Numbered from the stretch's first letter, positions 1 through 6,366 are shown. The stretch: 7,475 nucleotides of DNA from Candidatus Moraniibacteriota bacterium (GCA_017992575.1 JAGOOJ010000028.1:1-7475), one strand, 5' to 3'. The notes: generated by a model from the sequence alone, not told the origin. Made by a program: numbers and translations.

Positions 1-726
1 ATTCTTGAGCGCTGGCTTTTCATCAGAGTAGACGATCTCGCTCCCGCTATCAGTCACCGCTTTTTTGATCTTGCGTCTCACCGTATCGGCATCATCGGTA
101 AGGGCAATATAGTTGTATTCACTCGACGCCGATTTGGACATTTTCTTGCTCGGATCATCGAGTCCCATGATCAGCTGACCCTCCTTGGAAAGTTTGCCTT
201 CCGGAATGACAAATGTTTCACCAAATTTTTTATTGAACCGCTCTGCCAAATCTCGAGCCAGTTCGATATGCTGCATCTGGTCCTTCCCGACCGGCACGAC
301 GTGCGTGTCATACAGCAAAATATCAGCAGACATCAGCACGGGGTAGGTAAACAATCCAACACCCGATTCTCCGGCACCACCCTTATGCGCTTTATCTTTG
401 TACTGCGTCATGCGCTCGAGCTCTGCCATGCGAGCAAGAGTGTTCAAAATCCACCCCAGCTCGGTATGAGCAGAGACATGCGACTGGATAAAGAGTGTTG
501 ATTTCTCTGGATCAATACCAGAGGCCAAGTAAATCTTGGCGATTTCCAGTGTCTTGCGACGAAGTTCAGCCGGATCCTGTGGCACGGTAATAGCATGCAA
601 ATCGACGATACAAAATATCGCTTCATGGTCATTTTGCATCTCCACCCACTGTTTGATAGCCCCCAAATAGTTCCCCAAGTGCAGATTGCCCGATGGTTGG
701 ATACCCGAAAATAGTCGTTTTGCCAT
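1..726 (-). CDS. trpS: Tryptophan--tRNA ligase (TrpRS), C-terminus cut by left edge
   Basis: Class I aminoacyl-tRNA synthetase that charges tRNA-Trp with tryptophan in the cytoplasm. The 242 visible codons begin MAKRLFSGIQPSGNLHLGN. The ATP-binding HIGH-type motif is HLGN (residues 16-19) and the second class I signature, KMSKS, is at 195-199. Typical TrpRS segments between them are VDLHAIT (41-47), ELERMTQYKDK (102-112), YPVLMSADILLYD (128-140) and VPVGKDQMQHIEL (144-156). The family is usually about 330 residues, so roughly 90 C-terminal residues, carrying much of the anticodon-recognition region, lie beyond the edge. The ATG at 724-726 is chosen because the family's N-terminus starts there. 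A GAGG lies only about one base before it, too close for a normal Shine-Dalgarno. The gene follows the rnj terminator and probably has its own promoter. Confidence 0.97.
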   Translation of the reverse strand, partial: MAKRLFSGIQPSGNLHLGNYLGAIKQWVEMQNDHEAIFCIVDLHAITVPQDPAELRRKTLEIAKIYLASGIDPEKSTLFIQSHVSAHTELGWILNTLARMAELERMTQYKDKAHKGGAGESGVGLFTYPVLMSADILLYDTHVVPVGKDQMQHIELARDLAERFNKKFGETFVIPEGKLSKEGQLIMGLDDPSKKMSKSASSEYNYIALTDDADTVRRKIKKAVTDSGSEIVYSDEKPALKN

Positions 727-755
727 ACCTCAAATTTCAATCATTTTATAGCTCT

Positions 756-761
756 ATTGTA
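756..761 (-). promoter_or_regulatory. Candidate -10 element for trpS
   Basis: On the minus strand TACAAT (5 of 6 to TATAAT) lies 29 bases before the trpS ATG and just after the T-run of the upstream terminator. The hexamer 17 bases further upstream (AGCTGG, 779-784) is a poor -35 and falls inside the terminator stem. A second AT-rich hexamer, TATAAA (745-750), is an alternative but also lacks a -35. With the TACAAT box the trpS leader would be about 22 bases. The position fits a promoter; the missing -35 keeps confidence moderate. Confidence 0.5.
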
Positions 762-765
762 CCAT

Positions 766-800
766 AAAAACATGAAATCCAGCTGTAACAGCCGGATTTC
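766..800 (-). terminator. Intrinsic terminator of the rnj transcription unit
   Basis: Read on the minus strand, GAAATCCGGCTG (800-789) pairs with CAGCTGGATTTC (785-774) around a three-base TTA loop. This makes a 12-bp stem with one G:U pair. It is followed by ATG and then five T residues (770-766). It starts about 40 bases after the rnj stop and before trpS, where a Rho-independent terminator is expected. The plus-strand side has no T-run, so it looks one-directional. Confidence 0.85.
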
Positions 801-803
801 ATC

Positions 804-832
804 CATGATTCACTATTCTTGATTCATGATTC
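804..832. repeat. Short AT-rich direct repeats between rnj and its terminator
   Basis: On the plus strand CATGATTC occurs at 804-811 and again at 825-832, and GATTC also appears at 821-825. Together these give a small cluster of GATTC/CATGATTC units filling the space between the rnj stop and the terminator stem. No coding frame or known motif explains it. It could be degenerate intergenic repeat sequence or chance in a short AT-rich stretch. Confidence 0.4.
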
Positions 833-840
833 TGCCCCGC

Positions 841-2928
841 TTACACTTCAATCACCACGGGCAAGATCATCGGCCGACGTTCGGTCTTGGTAAAGAGGAA
901 TTGGCCGAGAACTTCACGAATTTGGTTTTTCACCATATCCCAGTCAATAGAGGTTTCTTTGGACGTCGTGTCCTTCACGACCTGCTGTACTTTACGTTTG
1001 GCTTCATTCACCAGGTCGAAATTTTCTTTGACATGAATAAACCCGCGCGACGTCACCTGGATATTTCCTACCACGTTTTTGGTCTTACTATCAATGATGA
1101 CCGTGATCACTACCATACCTTCGGTAGCAAGCATCTGACGATCACGAAGCACCACGTGTCCGATATCGCCGATTCCCAGTCCGTCGATAAAGACATAGCT
1201 AGCATCCGCTTTCTCAGCGATGAGGTGCGGAAAGCCCTGTTCTTTTTCTGGAATCTCCAGCACATGACCGTTGTCCATCACAAACACATTCTTGTCTGGA
1301 TAGCCCAAACGATAGGCAATCTTGGCTGCTTCTTTGATGAAGTAGTGATTGGCATACACTGGCAAGATATACGTCGCTTTGACCTGGCGGATAATCTCTT
1401 CAATCTCCCAAATAGTCCCGTGACCACCGACGTGGATTTCCATGATATCTGAGTGAATCACGTTATCACACTTACGATAGAGGTTGTCTTTGAGACGCTG
1501 AATACTCCGTTCATTCCCCGGAATAACTGAGGAAGAAAACACAATCGTGTCATTCTTCTGGAGCTTGATGAAACGATGGTTGTCAGTGACGATGCGTGAG
1601 AGCGCGGCATTTTGTTCACCCTGTGCGCCCGTACAGATCACCACAATCTGGTTGTCTGGATACTTGTGAATATCGTTGACCGTAATAAGAGTCTCTTTTT
1701 TCACTTTGATGTAGCCGAGTTCTTTGGCTACTTCGATGTTCATCTTCATGCTGTAGCCCTCAAGCGCTACCCGCTTGCCCTGCTGTTCGGCATATTCGAT
1801 GAGGTAGGCAATACGGCGTACCTGCGAAGCAAAGGTGCCAATGATCACTCGACCCGGAGCCGTTCGAATGAGGTTCTGCAAATTGGTATGGACTTCAGTT
1901 TCTGACGGTGGCATCCCCTTCTTGGTCGCCCCGAGACTCTCGAGCATCAGAAATGTTGGCTTCGGAAGACTGTCCAAGTGATTATAGGATACTTCTGTAG
2001 GGTCGACCGGTTCATTGCTGATCATCCAGTCACCAAGGTGAATGATAGAACCATTAGGCGTTACCAAAGCGATGCCCATAGCATCCATGATTGAGTGCTC
2101 CACTTCAAAGAAACGTACTTCGAACACTCCGAGCTTGATTCGATCATCGAGTGATTTAACCCGCACCATTTTGAGACGGTTAGCAGCCCCCTTTTCCTGG
2201 TCTTCTACTTTGTGTTTGATAAGCGCCAGAGTAAAATCACGACCGACAATGGTCGGGTAGTTCAATTGCTTGAGCAAAATCGGGGCAGCTCCAATATGGT
2301 CGAGGTGACCATGGGTAAAGAGCACACCACGAATATTTTTTTCTTTGCCTTTCAGGTAGCTAACATTCGGTACGATATAGTCGATACCCGGCATGTCTTC
2401 TTCCGGAAACTGCACGCCCATGTCGATAATGACAATATCATTACCATATTCAAAAACAGTCATGTTACGACCAACTTCTTCCTGTCCTCCCAAAGGGATA
2501 ATACGGAGGGTTTTCTCGGGAATAGTCGGGATAGCTGGTCCCATTTTCTTGGGTTCCAAACGATTCGGTACTGTTTGTTGGAAACGACGATTATTGCGAC
2601 GAGCGCCACCGCCCGTGCCACTTTTCACTGGACGCTTCTGTTTATTCTGAGCAACCTTCGATACCTGTACCTGTGGCTTACCCCCAGGTACAGACGGTTT
2701 AGCAACTACCGGACGGACCGGGTGCTTGGAAACCGCATGATAAGCACGAGGAGCTCCCTTGGGGGCCTGCTCCCGGGCAACAATGCCCTCGAACGCACCG
2801 ACACTGTTTGGCTTCCCTGCATTCGAAGCCAAAGGTTTCGAATGATACACACCACGCGGAGCCGAGCTCCCGTGACTAGGGACCGGCTTGTTGGGCCGAC
2901 TTCCCTGAAATGAATTCTGCTGCTGCAT
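841..2928 (-). CDS. rnj: Ribonuclease J (MBL / beta-CASP), with long basic N-terminal extension
   Basis: Metallo-beta-lactamase/beta-CASP ribonuclease acting in mRNA decay and RNA maturation (5'-3' exonuclease and endonuclease in characterised members). Residues are numbered from an ATG at 3042. The catalytic core starts near 178 (LRIIPLGGQEEVGRNM). It carries HGHLDH (244-249), H316 in EHSIMD, D338 in LGDWM, FASQVRR (404-410), TGAQGE (471-476), IPGNE (507-511) and GGHG (539-542). The J-specific DGLGIGDIG is at 620-628 and the C-terminus is RRPMILPVVIEV. The core is about 556 residues, the usual full length. Before it lies a K/R/P/Q/S-rich, probably disordered extension. The start is set at the ATG 2926-2928 (residue 39), because the 3042 ATG sits nine bases after the tRNA end and would add an aromatic, hydrophobic stretch unlike the rest; neither has a Shine-Dalgarno. 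Some motif positions differ from well-known RNase J proteins (GDWM, PVYANHY). Confidence 0.93.
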   Translation of the reverse strand: MQQQNSFQGSRPNKPVPSHGSSAPRGVYHSKPLASNAGKPNSVGAFEGIVAREQAPKGAPRAYHAVSKHPVRPVVAKPSVPGGKPQVQVSKVAQNKQKRPVKSGTGGGARRNNRRFQQTVPNRLEPKKMGPAIPTIPEKTLRIIPLGGQEEVGRNMTVFEYGNDIVIIDMGVQFPEEDMPGIDYIVPNVSYLKGKEKNIRGVLFTHGHLDHIGAAPILLKQLNYPTIVGRDFTLALIKHKVEDQEKGAANRLKMVRVKSLDDRIKLGVFEVRFFEVEHSIMDAMGIALVTPNGSIIHLGDWMISNEPVDPTEVSYNHLDSLPKPTFLMLESLGATKKGMPPSETEVHTNLQNLIRTAPGRVIIGTFASQVRRIAYLIEYAEQQGKRVALEGYSMKMNIEVAKELGYIKVKKETLITVNDIHKYPDNQIVVICTGAQGEQNAALSRIVTDNHRFIKLQKNDTIVFSSSVIPGNERSIQRLKDNLYRKCDNVIHSDIMEIHVGGHGTIWEIEEIIRQVKATYILPVYANHYFIKEAAKIAYRLGYPDKNVFVMDNGHVLEIPEKEQGFPHLIAEKADASYVFIDGLGIGDIGHVVLRDRQMLATEGMVVITVIIDSKTKNVVGNIQVTSRGFIHVKENFDLVNEAKRKVQQVVKDTTSKETSIDWDMVKNQIREVLGQFLFTKTERRPMILPVVIEV

Positions 2929-3050
2929 ACTGCTGTGGTGGATGTTTCTCACGCCCGAATCTGAAAGACTCCAAGGCTCAAGAAAACTCCAACTAAAGAT
3001 AATTACACGAAAGAGCCTCTCTCTTACACGAAGATGAGACATTTACGTTG
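2929..3050 (-). other. Spacer / leader between tRNA-Leu and rnj
   Basis: These 122 bases separate the tRNA 3' end from the preferred rnj start. I see no convincing -35/-10 pair and no terminator after the tRNA, so rnj is probably transcribed through the tRNA. The stretch stays open in the rnj frame from an ATG at 3042. Its translation (start MSHLRVRERLFRV) is rich in aromatic and aliphatic residues and unlike the basic, Pro/Gln-rich extension that follows. TTGGAGT occurs twice on the minus strand. Treated here as an untranslated leader, though an N-terminal coding extension cannot be excluded. Confidence 0.5.
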
Positions 3051-3134
3051 TGCCCTAGGGGAGACTCGAACTCCCATGTGATTGCTCACGCTAGCACCTG
3101 AAGCTAGTGCGTCTACCAATTCCGCCACCAGGGC
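3051..3134 (-). tRNA. tRNA-Leu (anticodon CAG, reads CUG)
   Basis: The 84-base minus-strand sequence folds into a full class II cloverleaf. The acceptor stem GCCCTGG pairs with CTAGGGC (one G:U). The D-arm contains GGTAGAC. The anticodon stem CTAGC/GCTAG closes the 7-base loop TTCAGGT with anticodon CAG (plus-strand CTG at 3098-3100). The long variable arm has a GTGA/TCAC stem on a GCAA tetraloop, and the T-arm is GGGAG-TTCGAGT-CTCCC. The long variable arm and anticodon agree on leucine. The discriminator is A and the following bases are CAA, so CCA is not encoded and must be added afterwards. It lies 94 bases after the isomerase gene and upstream of rnj, with no clear promoter or terminator of its own. 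Confidence 0.97.
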
Positions 3135-3156
3135 CTCTACTGCAATGCCAAAACCC

Positions 3157-3199
3157 AAATTTCAAATTTCAAATCCATTCGAAAAGAATTTGAAATTTG
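3157..3199. repeat. AT-rich inverted repeat with tandem AAATTTC units
   Basis: On the plus strand AAATTTC occurs twice in tandem (3157-3163 and 3164-3170), followed by AAATCC. CAAATTTCAAAT (3163-3174) is the exact inverse complement of ATTTGAAATTTG (3188-3199), giving a 12-bp perfect stem around a 13-base loop. It fills much of the gap between the isomerase stop and tRNA-Leu. The stem has few G:C pairs and no uninterrupted T-run follows on the minus strand (only GGGTTTTGG), so it is at best a weak terminator. It may instead be an intergenic repeat element or an RNA processing or protection structure. Confidence 0.7.
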
Positions 3200-3228
3200 T
3201 CATTTGCTCTTTGGGGTATCCACAGAAA

Positions 3229-4254
3229 TTACACCAGTAATTTCTTCAATTCCTCCACCATAGCAACCGGTGTCGGATCCTGGCCATACTCGAGCGCCAG
3301 ATAATAAGAAGCGAAATCGCCCAATGCGATACTCGTGAATACTTTACTATACACACTTCCGCCCGCCATGTCAAGTATCTCCACTTCTACCCCTTGTTTG
3401 CGCAATAATTCCGCTGTGATCTCAATCCGCTTCAGGTTCTGAGGATGAGCCTGACTGTCTCGAAGCATAAGAACAAAAAACTTGGCTTGAGGGAGGGTCC
3501 ACCCTACCATTTCATTGTGATTGAGCTCGGGAAAGAAATTCCAAAATGCTGGTGTTTTGGCATTTTCATTAAACTTGATCTTCCAGACCATGGCCACTGA
3601 TTTGTATTTGGCCGTTGTGTAGATAACCGGTGTTTTCCCGGCAATTCTTTGGGCCAACGCTTTCCCTTGGGCCTCCAAAGCTGGCATACCCTGCTTCAGC
3701 AGTTCTGCCTCCTCAAGGATCTGAGCAGTCATATCCGGCACCAATCCTTGATTAACCAAAATCTGCAACATCACCCCAAAAAAGTATCCCGTCCCGACAC
3801 GTGGCTGAAAATTTTCATACGGAATAGGCAGTTTCACATGAGGAACTCCGTGAGCCTTGGCCATCTCTTCAATCTTGCCACCAGCTGAAAGAGCGATGCA
3901 TGGGAGATTATTCTTCAGGGCCTCTTCAAAAGAAGCAATCGTCTCCTCAGTATTCCCGGAATAGGAACAAATAAAATTCAGACATTCGTGGAAACTTTCC
4001 GGTGGGAGGTCATAGGAACGATTCTGGTAAATAGCGAGGGGCTGGTCATGCGGTCGCTCTGTTTTGAAGAGATCATTGAGATAGATACGGAACAAATTTC
4101 CTGGAAGCGCCGACCCTCCCATCCCCGACACCATAATGGATCGAAATTTCCCAGGGATACTGACCCCTTTTGCCAATGAAAAACCCACTGAAAACTGCTC
4201 AGGGCTTTCCGAGATCATTCTCCGCAAATTTGATATATCCAATGGATGTGTCAT
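3229..4254 (-). CDS. Bifunctional phosphoglucose/phosphomannose isomerase (SIS domain)
   Basis: Cytoplasmic SIS-fold isomerase that interconverts glucose-6-phosphate or mannose-6-phosphate with fructose-6-phosphate, linking glycolysis to sugar-nucleotide supply. The 341 residues match the short PGI/PMI family rather than the roughly 550-residue classical Pgi. The first SIS half has GMGGSAL (44-50) and the phosphate-binding SYSGNTEET (97-105). PRVGTGY follows at 151-157. The second half has KFNENAK (227-233) and PELNHNEMVGW (242-252), whose E230 and H246 are the likely catalytic acid/base residues by family comparison. The C-terminus DPTPVAMVEELKKLL (326-340) is also typical. The start at 4252-4254 gives the family's N-terminus and lies 24 bases after the upstream stop. 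Its leader is almost pure A/T with no Shine-Dalgarno, so it is probably translated as part of a polycistronic message. Classical pgi is the main alternative and is excluded by size and motifs. Confidence 0.93.
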   Translation of the reverse strand: MTHPLDISNLRRMISESPEQFSVGFSLAKGVSIPGKFRSIMVSGMGGSALPGNLFRIYLNDLFKTERPHDQPLAIYQNRSYDLPPESFHECLNFICSYSGNTEETIASFEEALKNNLPCIALSAGGKIEEMAKAHGVPHVKLPIPYENFQPRVGTGYFFGVMLQILVNQGLVPDMTAQILEEAELLKQGMPALEAQGKALAQRIAGKTPVIYTTAKYKSVAMVWKIKFNENAKTPAFWNFFPELNHNEMVGWTLPQAKFFVLMLRDSQAHPQNLKRIEITAELLRKQGVEVEILDMAGGSVYSKVFTSIALGDFASYYLALEYGQDPTPVAMVEELKKLLV

Positions 4255-4278
4255 ATTTTTATATTAAAAATTAAAAGA

Positions 4279-5958
4279 TTATTTCTTCACTCGTTTCGTT
4301 TTAATATACCAGTCCTTTATGGCATTCAATCGGTCAGCAGGACTATTGGCATACTGCACCGAAGCAACAGTGACGCCACTATTCACAACATACAGATAGG
4401 TCGGGCTATACAGAAACACTGCCGGATTCTCCCGAGCCAAAATTTCTTGAAACGCCCGATAATTCCCCTGTCGCTTTTCATCGTCAAGTTCTTCCCGTAG
4501 AGCCAATAGCTGTGTATCCGCATCTTTATTATCAAAAAGGGCCAGATTCAGTCCTGGATCATGCTTCTGACTCGAATGCCAGAAAGAATAGGGATCAGAA
4601 CTGATCATCGCTGCCTCACCGAACAACAGCGCTTCATACTCACGCGGGCGCACCGCATTTTGTTGTAAATCAGCAGCACCGAGAACTGTCACGGTGACCC
4701 GCACTCCTACAGCCGTCCATGATTCACGCAAAATTTCAGCCGTCTTGGATAGTTCTGGCCAATCTGGTACCAGCAGTGTAAACTCGAGCACGGTACCTTC
4801 CTTGGCCCGTATACCATCTTCTCCGCGCTTCCAATTCTTTTCATCAAGCAGGGCATTGGCAGCTCCCTCATCAAAACGCGGGGAAGCAATATCGGAAGCG
4901 TATCCTTCCATAAATGGGAGCAGTGCCGTTTCCGCTACTCTTCCTTTTCCGGAAAGTACCTCCCGAATAACCGTTTCTCGATCGGTAGCCAGAGCCAGAG
5001 CCTGACGTACCTCGTCATGTGCCAATGCTGCACTCTTCGTCACATTAAAGAACACTCCAAAAATCCGTGGCACGGACATCTCATACACATGCGTACTCTT
5101 GCGAGCTTCTAATTCTGGTAGATTTTCCGGTAAAACAGAATTCATCCCGAGCACTTCCTTTCGGCCATAAGCATCAAGCAGTGAACGTTCATCCGGATAG
5201 AAACGAAAAGTAACTCTATCGATGTAAGGAGCACCAAGGACATACCTGGAAAAGGATCGGAGTTCGTACGACAACATATTTCCGCTCGAATCTTTGTCAG
5301 AATCAGAAAATCGGTACGGACCACATCCGATAGGAGCCAAATTATAGTCGGCCAGGAGGAAGTTCTCTGGAGCAATATCTTGCCAGACGTGCTTTGGGAG
5401 AATACCAACCGTCAAATTTTCCAAAAATCCAAAGTAGGCTTTTTTCAAAGACAGTGTCAGTGTATATCGATCAACTGTCTCAGCCTCAACAGACATCCAA
5501 TTGGCCCGAAGCGGACTCTTGTACGATGGGTTCTGAATCGCTCTGATAGTAAAGAGCACATCATCCGCCGTCAATTCCTCCTCATCGTGCCACAGAATAC
5601 CTTGCCTCAGAGTAAGGGTGTATATTTTTCCATCATCGGAAATGGTGTACTCATCGAGCAGATGCTTTTCCAACTTTCCCTCTCTGCTGTAGGCAAACAA
5701 TCCATCGTATACCAGTTTAGAAATACTGGCATCAGCTTCGCTGGTTTGGGAGAGAATCGGATTGATGTAGCGCGGTTGCGAAACTAACCCTTCAGTGTAT
5801 TCTCCTCCGTACTCAGGTACTGTCTTGGTAGAAGCGATATAGAGCGCTCCCAGCCAAAAAACCAACGCCCCTATAGCCACGACAGCAAAAAACGCCACCA
5901 AAATACGGTCACGTGTACCGAGCGCCCGAAACAATACCAACCACTGGCGTCTCCGCAA
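4279..5958 (-). CDS. Membrane-anchored extracellular solute-binding protein, family 5 (peptide/nickel type)
   Basis: Probable ligand-binding component of an oligopeptide-type ABC importer, displayed outside the membrane. The 559 residues start with a basic N-terminus (RRRQW..RTRDR), then one hydrophobic segment (about 18-42) and the mature start GGEYTEGLVSQPRYINPILS (51-70). Family-5 signatures are LRQGILWHDEEELTADDVLFTI (117-138), GCGPYRF (211-217), FFNVTKSAALAHDEVRQALALATDR (303-327) and SSDPYSFWHSSQ (453-464). The only cysteine is C212, so there is no lipobox: the protein is tethered by an uncleaved helix, not a lipid. The start is a TTG (5956-5958). An in-frame stop lies upstream with no ATG or GTG between, and the next ATG is deep inside the domain. 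No permease or ATPase gene is in the window, so ligand and partners are unknown. It sits between secG (68 bases) and the isomerase gene (24 bases). Confidence 0.88.
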   Translation of the reverse strand: MRRRQWLVLFRALGTRDRILVAFFAVVAIGALVFWLGALYIASTKTVPEYGGEYTEGLVSQPRYINPILSQTSEADASISKLVYDGLFAYSREGKLEKHLLDEYTISDDGKIYTLTLRQGILWHDEEELTADDVLFTIRAIQNPSYKSPLRANWMSVEAETVDRYTLTLSLKKAYFGFLENLTVGILPKHVWQDIAPENFLLADYNLAPIGCGPYRFSDSDKDSSGNMLSYELRSFSRYVLGAPYIDRVTFRFYPDERSLLDAYGRKEVLGMNSVLPENLPELEARKSTHVYEMSVPRIFGVFFNVTKSAALAHDEVRQALALATDRETVIREVLSGKGRVAETALLPFMEGYASDIASPRFDEGAANALLDEKNWKRGEDGIRAKEGTVLEFTLLVPDWPELSKTAEILRESWTAVGVRVTVTVLGAADLQQNAVRPREYEALLFGEAAMISSDPYSFWHSSQKHDPGLNLALFDNKDADTQLLALREELDDEKRQGNYRAFQEILARENPAVFLYSPTYLYVVNSGVTVASVQYANSPADRLNAIKDWYIKTKRVKK

Positions 5959-6026
5959 TACTGAAATAACCCGAGTAAAATTGCTAATAAAACGTGTCGT
6001 TATCTGTTATCAGGATCGATACAGTG

Positions 6027-6245
6027 TCACACTGCCAAACGAACATTTACCATGCCAAGGACAAAAAAACCAATGGCCAAAACGATAGTCGCGTATAAAA
6101 AAAACTTTTCCAGTCCTCGTTTGGTATAGTAACCCCCAAAGTCACCACCGAAGGCCGACCCGAGACCAGAACCGCGATTCTGCATCAAAATAGTAACGAC
6201 AAGGGATGCTCCCAGAATCGCCTGAATAATAAGAAGAGAACGCAT
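6027..6245 (-). CDS. secG: Preprotein translocase subunit SecG
   Basis: Small integral-membrane subunit of the SecYEG channel that assists SecA-driven export. The 72 residues have the standard layout: a first transmembrane helix (about 2-20, RSLLIIQAILGASLVVTIL), the conserved loop LMQNRGSGLGSAFGG (20-34), and a second helix (about 47-67, KFFLYATIVLAIGFFVLGMVN). Length and loop match SecG/Sec61-beta-like proteins. The frame stays open to 6521, but that extension overlaps the end of rodA and is not SecG-like, so the ATG at 6243-6245 is taken. A promoter lies about 47 bases upstream, giving a leader near 40 bases. AGGG in the leader is 28 bases from the ATG, too far to serve as a Shine-Dalgarno. 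Confidence 0.93.
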   Translation of the reverse strand: MRSLLIIQAILGASLVVTILMQNRGSGLGSAFGGDFGGYYTKRGLEKFFLYATIVLAIGFFVLGMVNVRLAV

Positions 6246-6291
6246 ACAAAAGTAGCAAAAATGAAGAAAAATACCCTTTTTAAGCCTTTTC

Positions 6292-6320
6292 AGTGTAGCA
6301 GAGAAGAGGCCAGTCGTCAA
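6292..6320 (-). promoter_or_regulatory. Sigma70-type promoter for secG and downstream genes
   Basis: On the minus strand TTGACG (6320-6315; 5 of 6 to TTGACA) is followed after exactly 17 bases by TACACT (6297-6292; 4 of 6 to TATAAT). Transcription would start near 6285, about 40 bases before the secG ATG. It is the best-matched promoter in the window and lies between the rodA stop and secG. The -35 directly abuts the GC-rich palindrome at 6320-6346, which may influence it. Confidence 0.7.
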
Positions 6321-6346
6321 CCACGTCGGTCGCGACCGACGGTGGT
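6320..6346. other. GC-rich palindrome between rodA and the secG promoter
   Basis: The core GTCGGTCGCGACCGAC (plus strand 6325-6340) is a perfect 16-base palindrome. It is flanked by ACCAC (6320-6324) and GTGGT (6342-6346), which extend the arms past one unpaired G at 6341. It begins about 20 bases after the rodA stop, as a terminator stem would, but no T-run follows on either strand. Its edge touches the secG -35 hexamer. It could be a rodA 3'-end hairpin, an operator, or both. Confidence 0.65.
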
Positions 6347-6366
6347 CAATGCCACTGCGAACAAAA

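Noticed and set aside
784..789. TTACAG as a -35 element for trpS
   Set aside because: It lies in the terminator loop and stem, 21 bases from the TACAAT box, outside the usual 16-18 spacing.
826..1452. A 208-codon open frame on the plus strand opposite rnj
   Set aside because: It is antisense to well-conserved RNase J coding sequence, its translation resembles no family I know, and no promoter or start signal supports it.
2212..2913. A 233-codon plus-strand open frame opposite the 5' part of rnj
   Set aside because: It is a shadow of the low-complexity RNase J N-terminus, with Arg/Thr/Leu-rich, domain-free translation.
3157..3199. Calling the AT-rich hairpin the isomerase terminator
   Set aside because: The stem is almost free of G:C pairs and the downstream minus-strand sequence is GGGTTTTGG rather than a U-tract.
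4279..5958. Lipoprotein signal peptide on the binding protein
   Set aside because: There is no cysteine near the hydrophobic segment. The only cysteine is at residue 212.
6320..6346. Calling the GC-rich palindrome a Rho-independent terminator
   Set aside because: No T-run follows on either strand, so it is listed as a palindrome of uncertain role.
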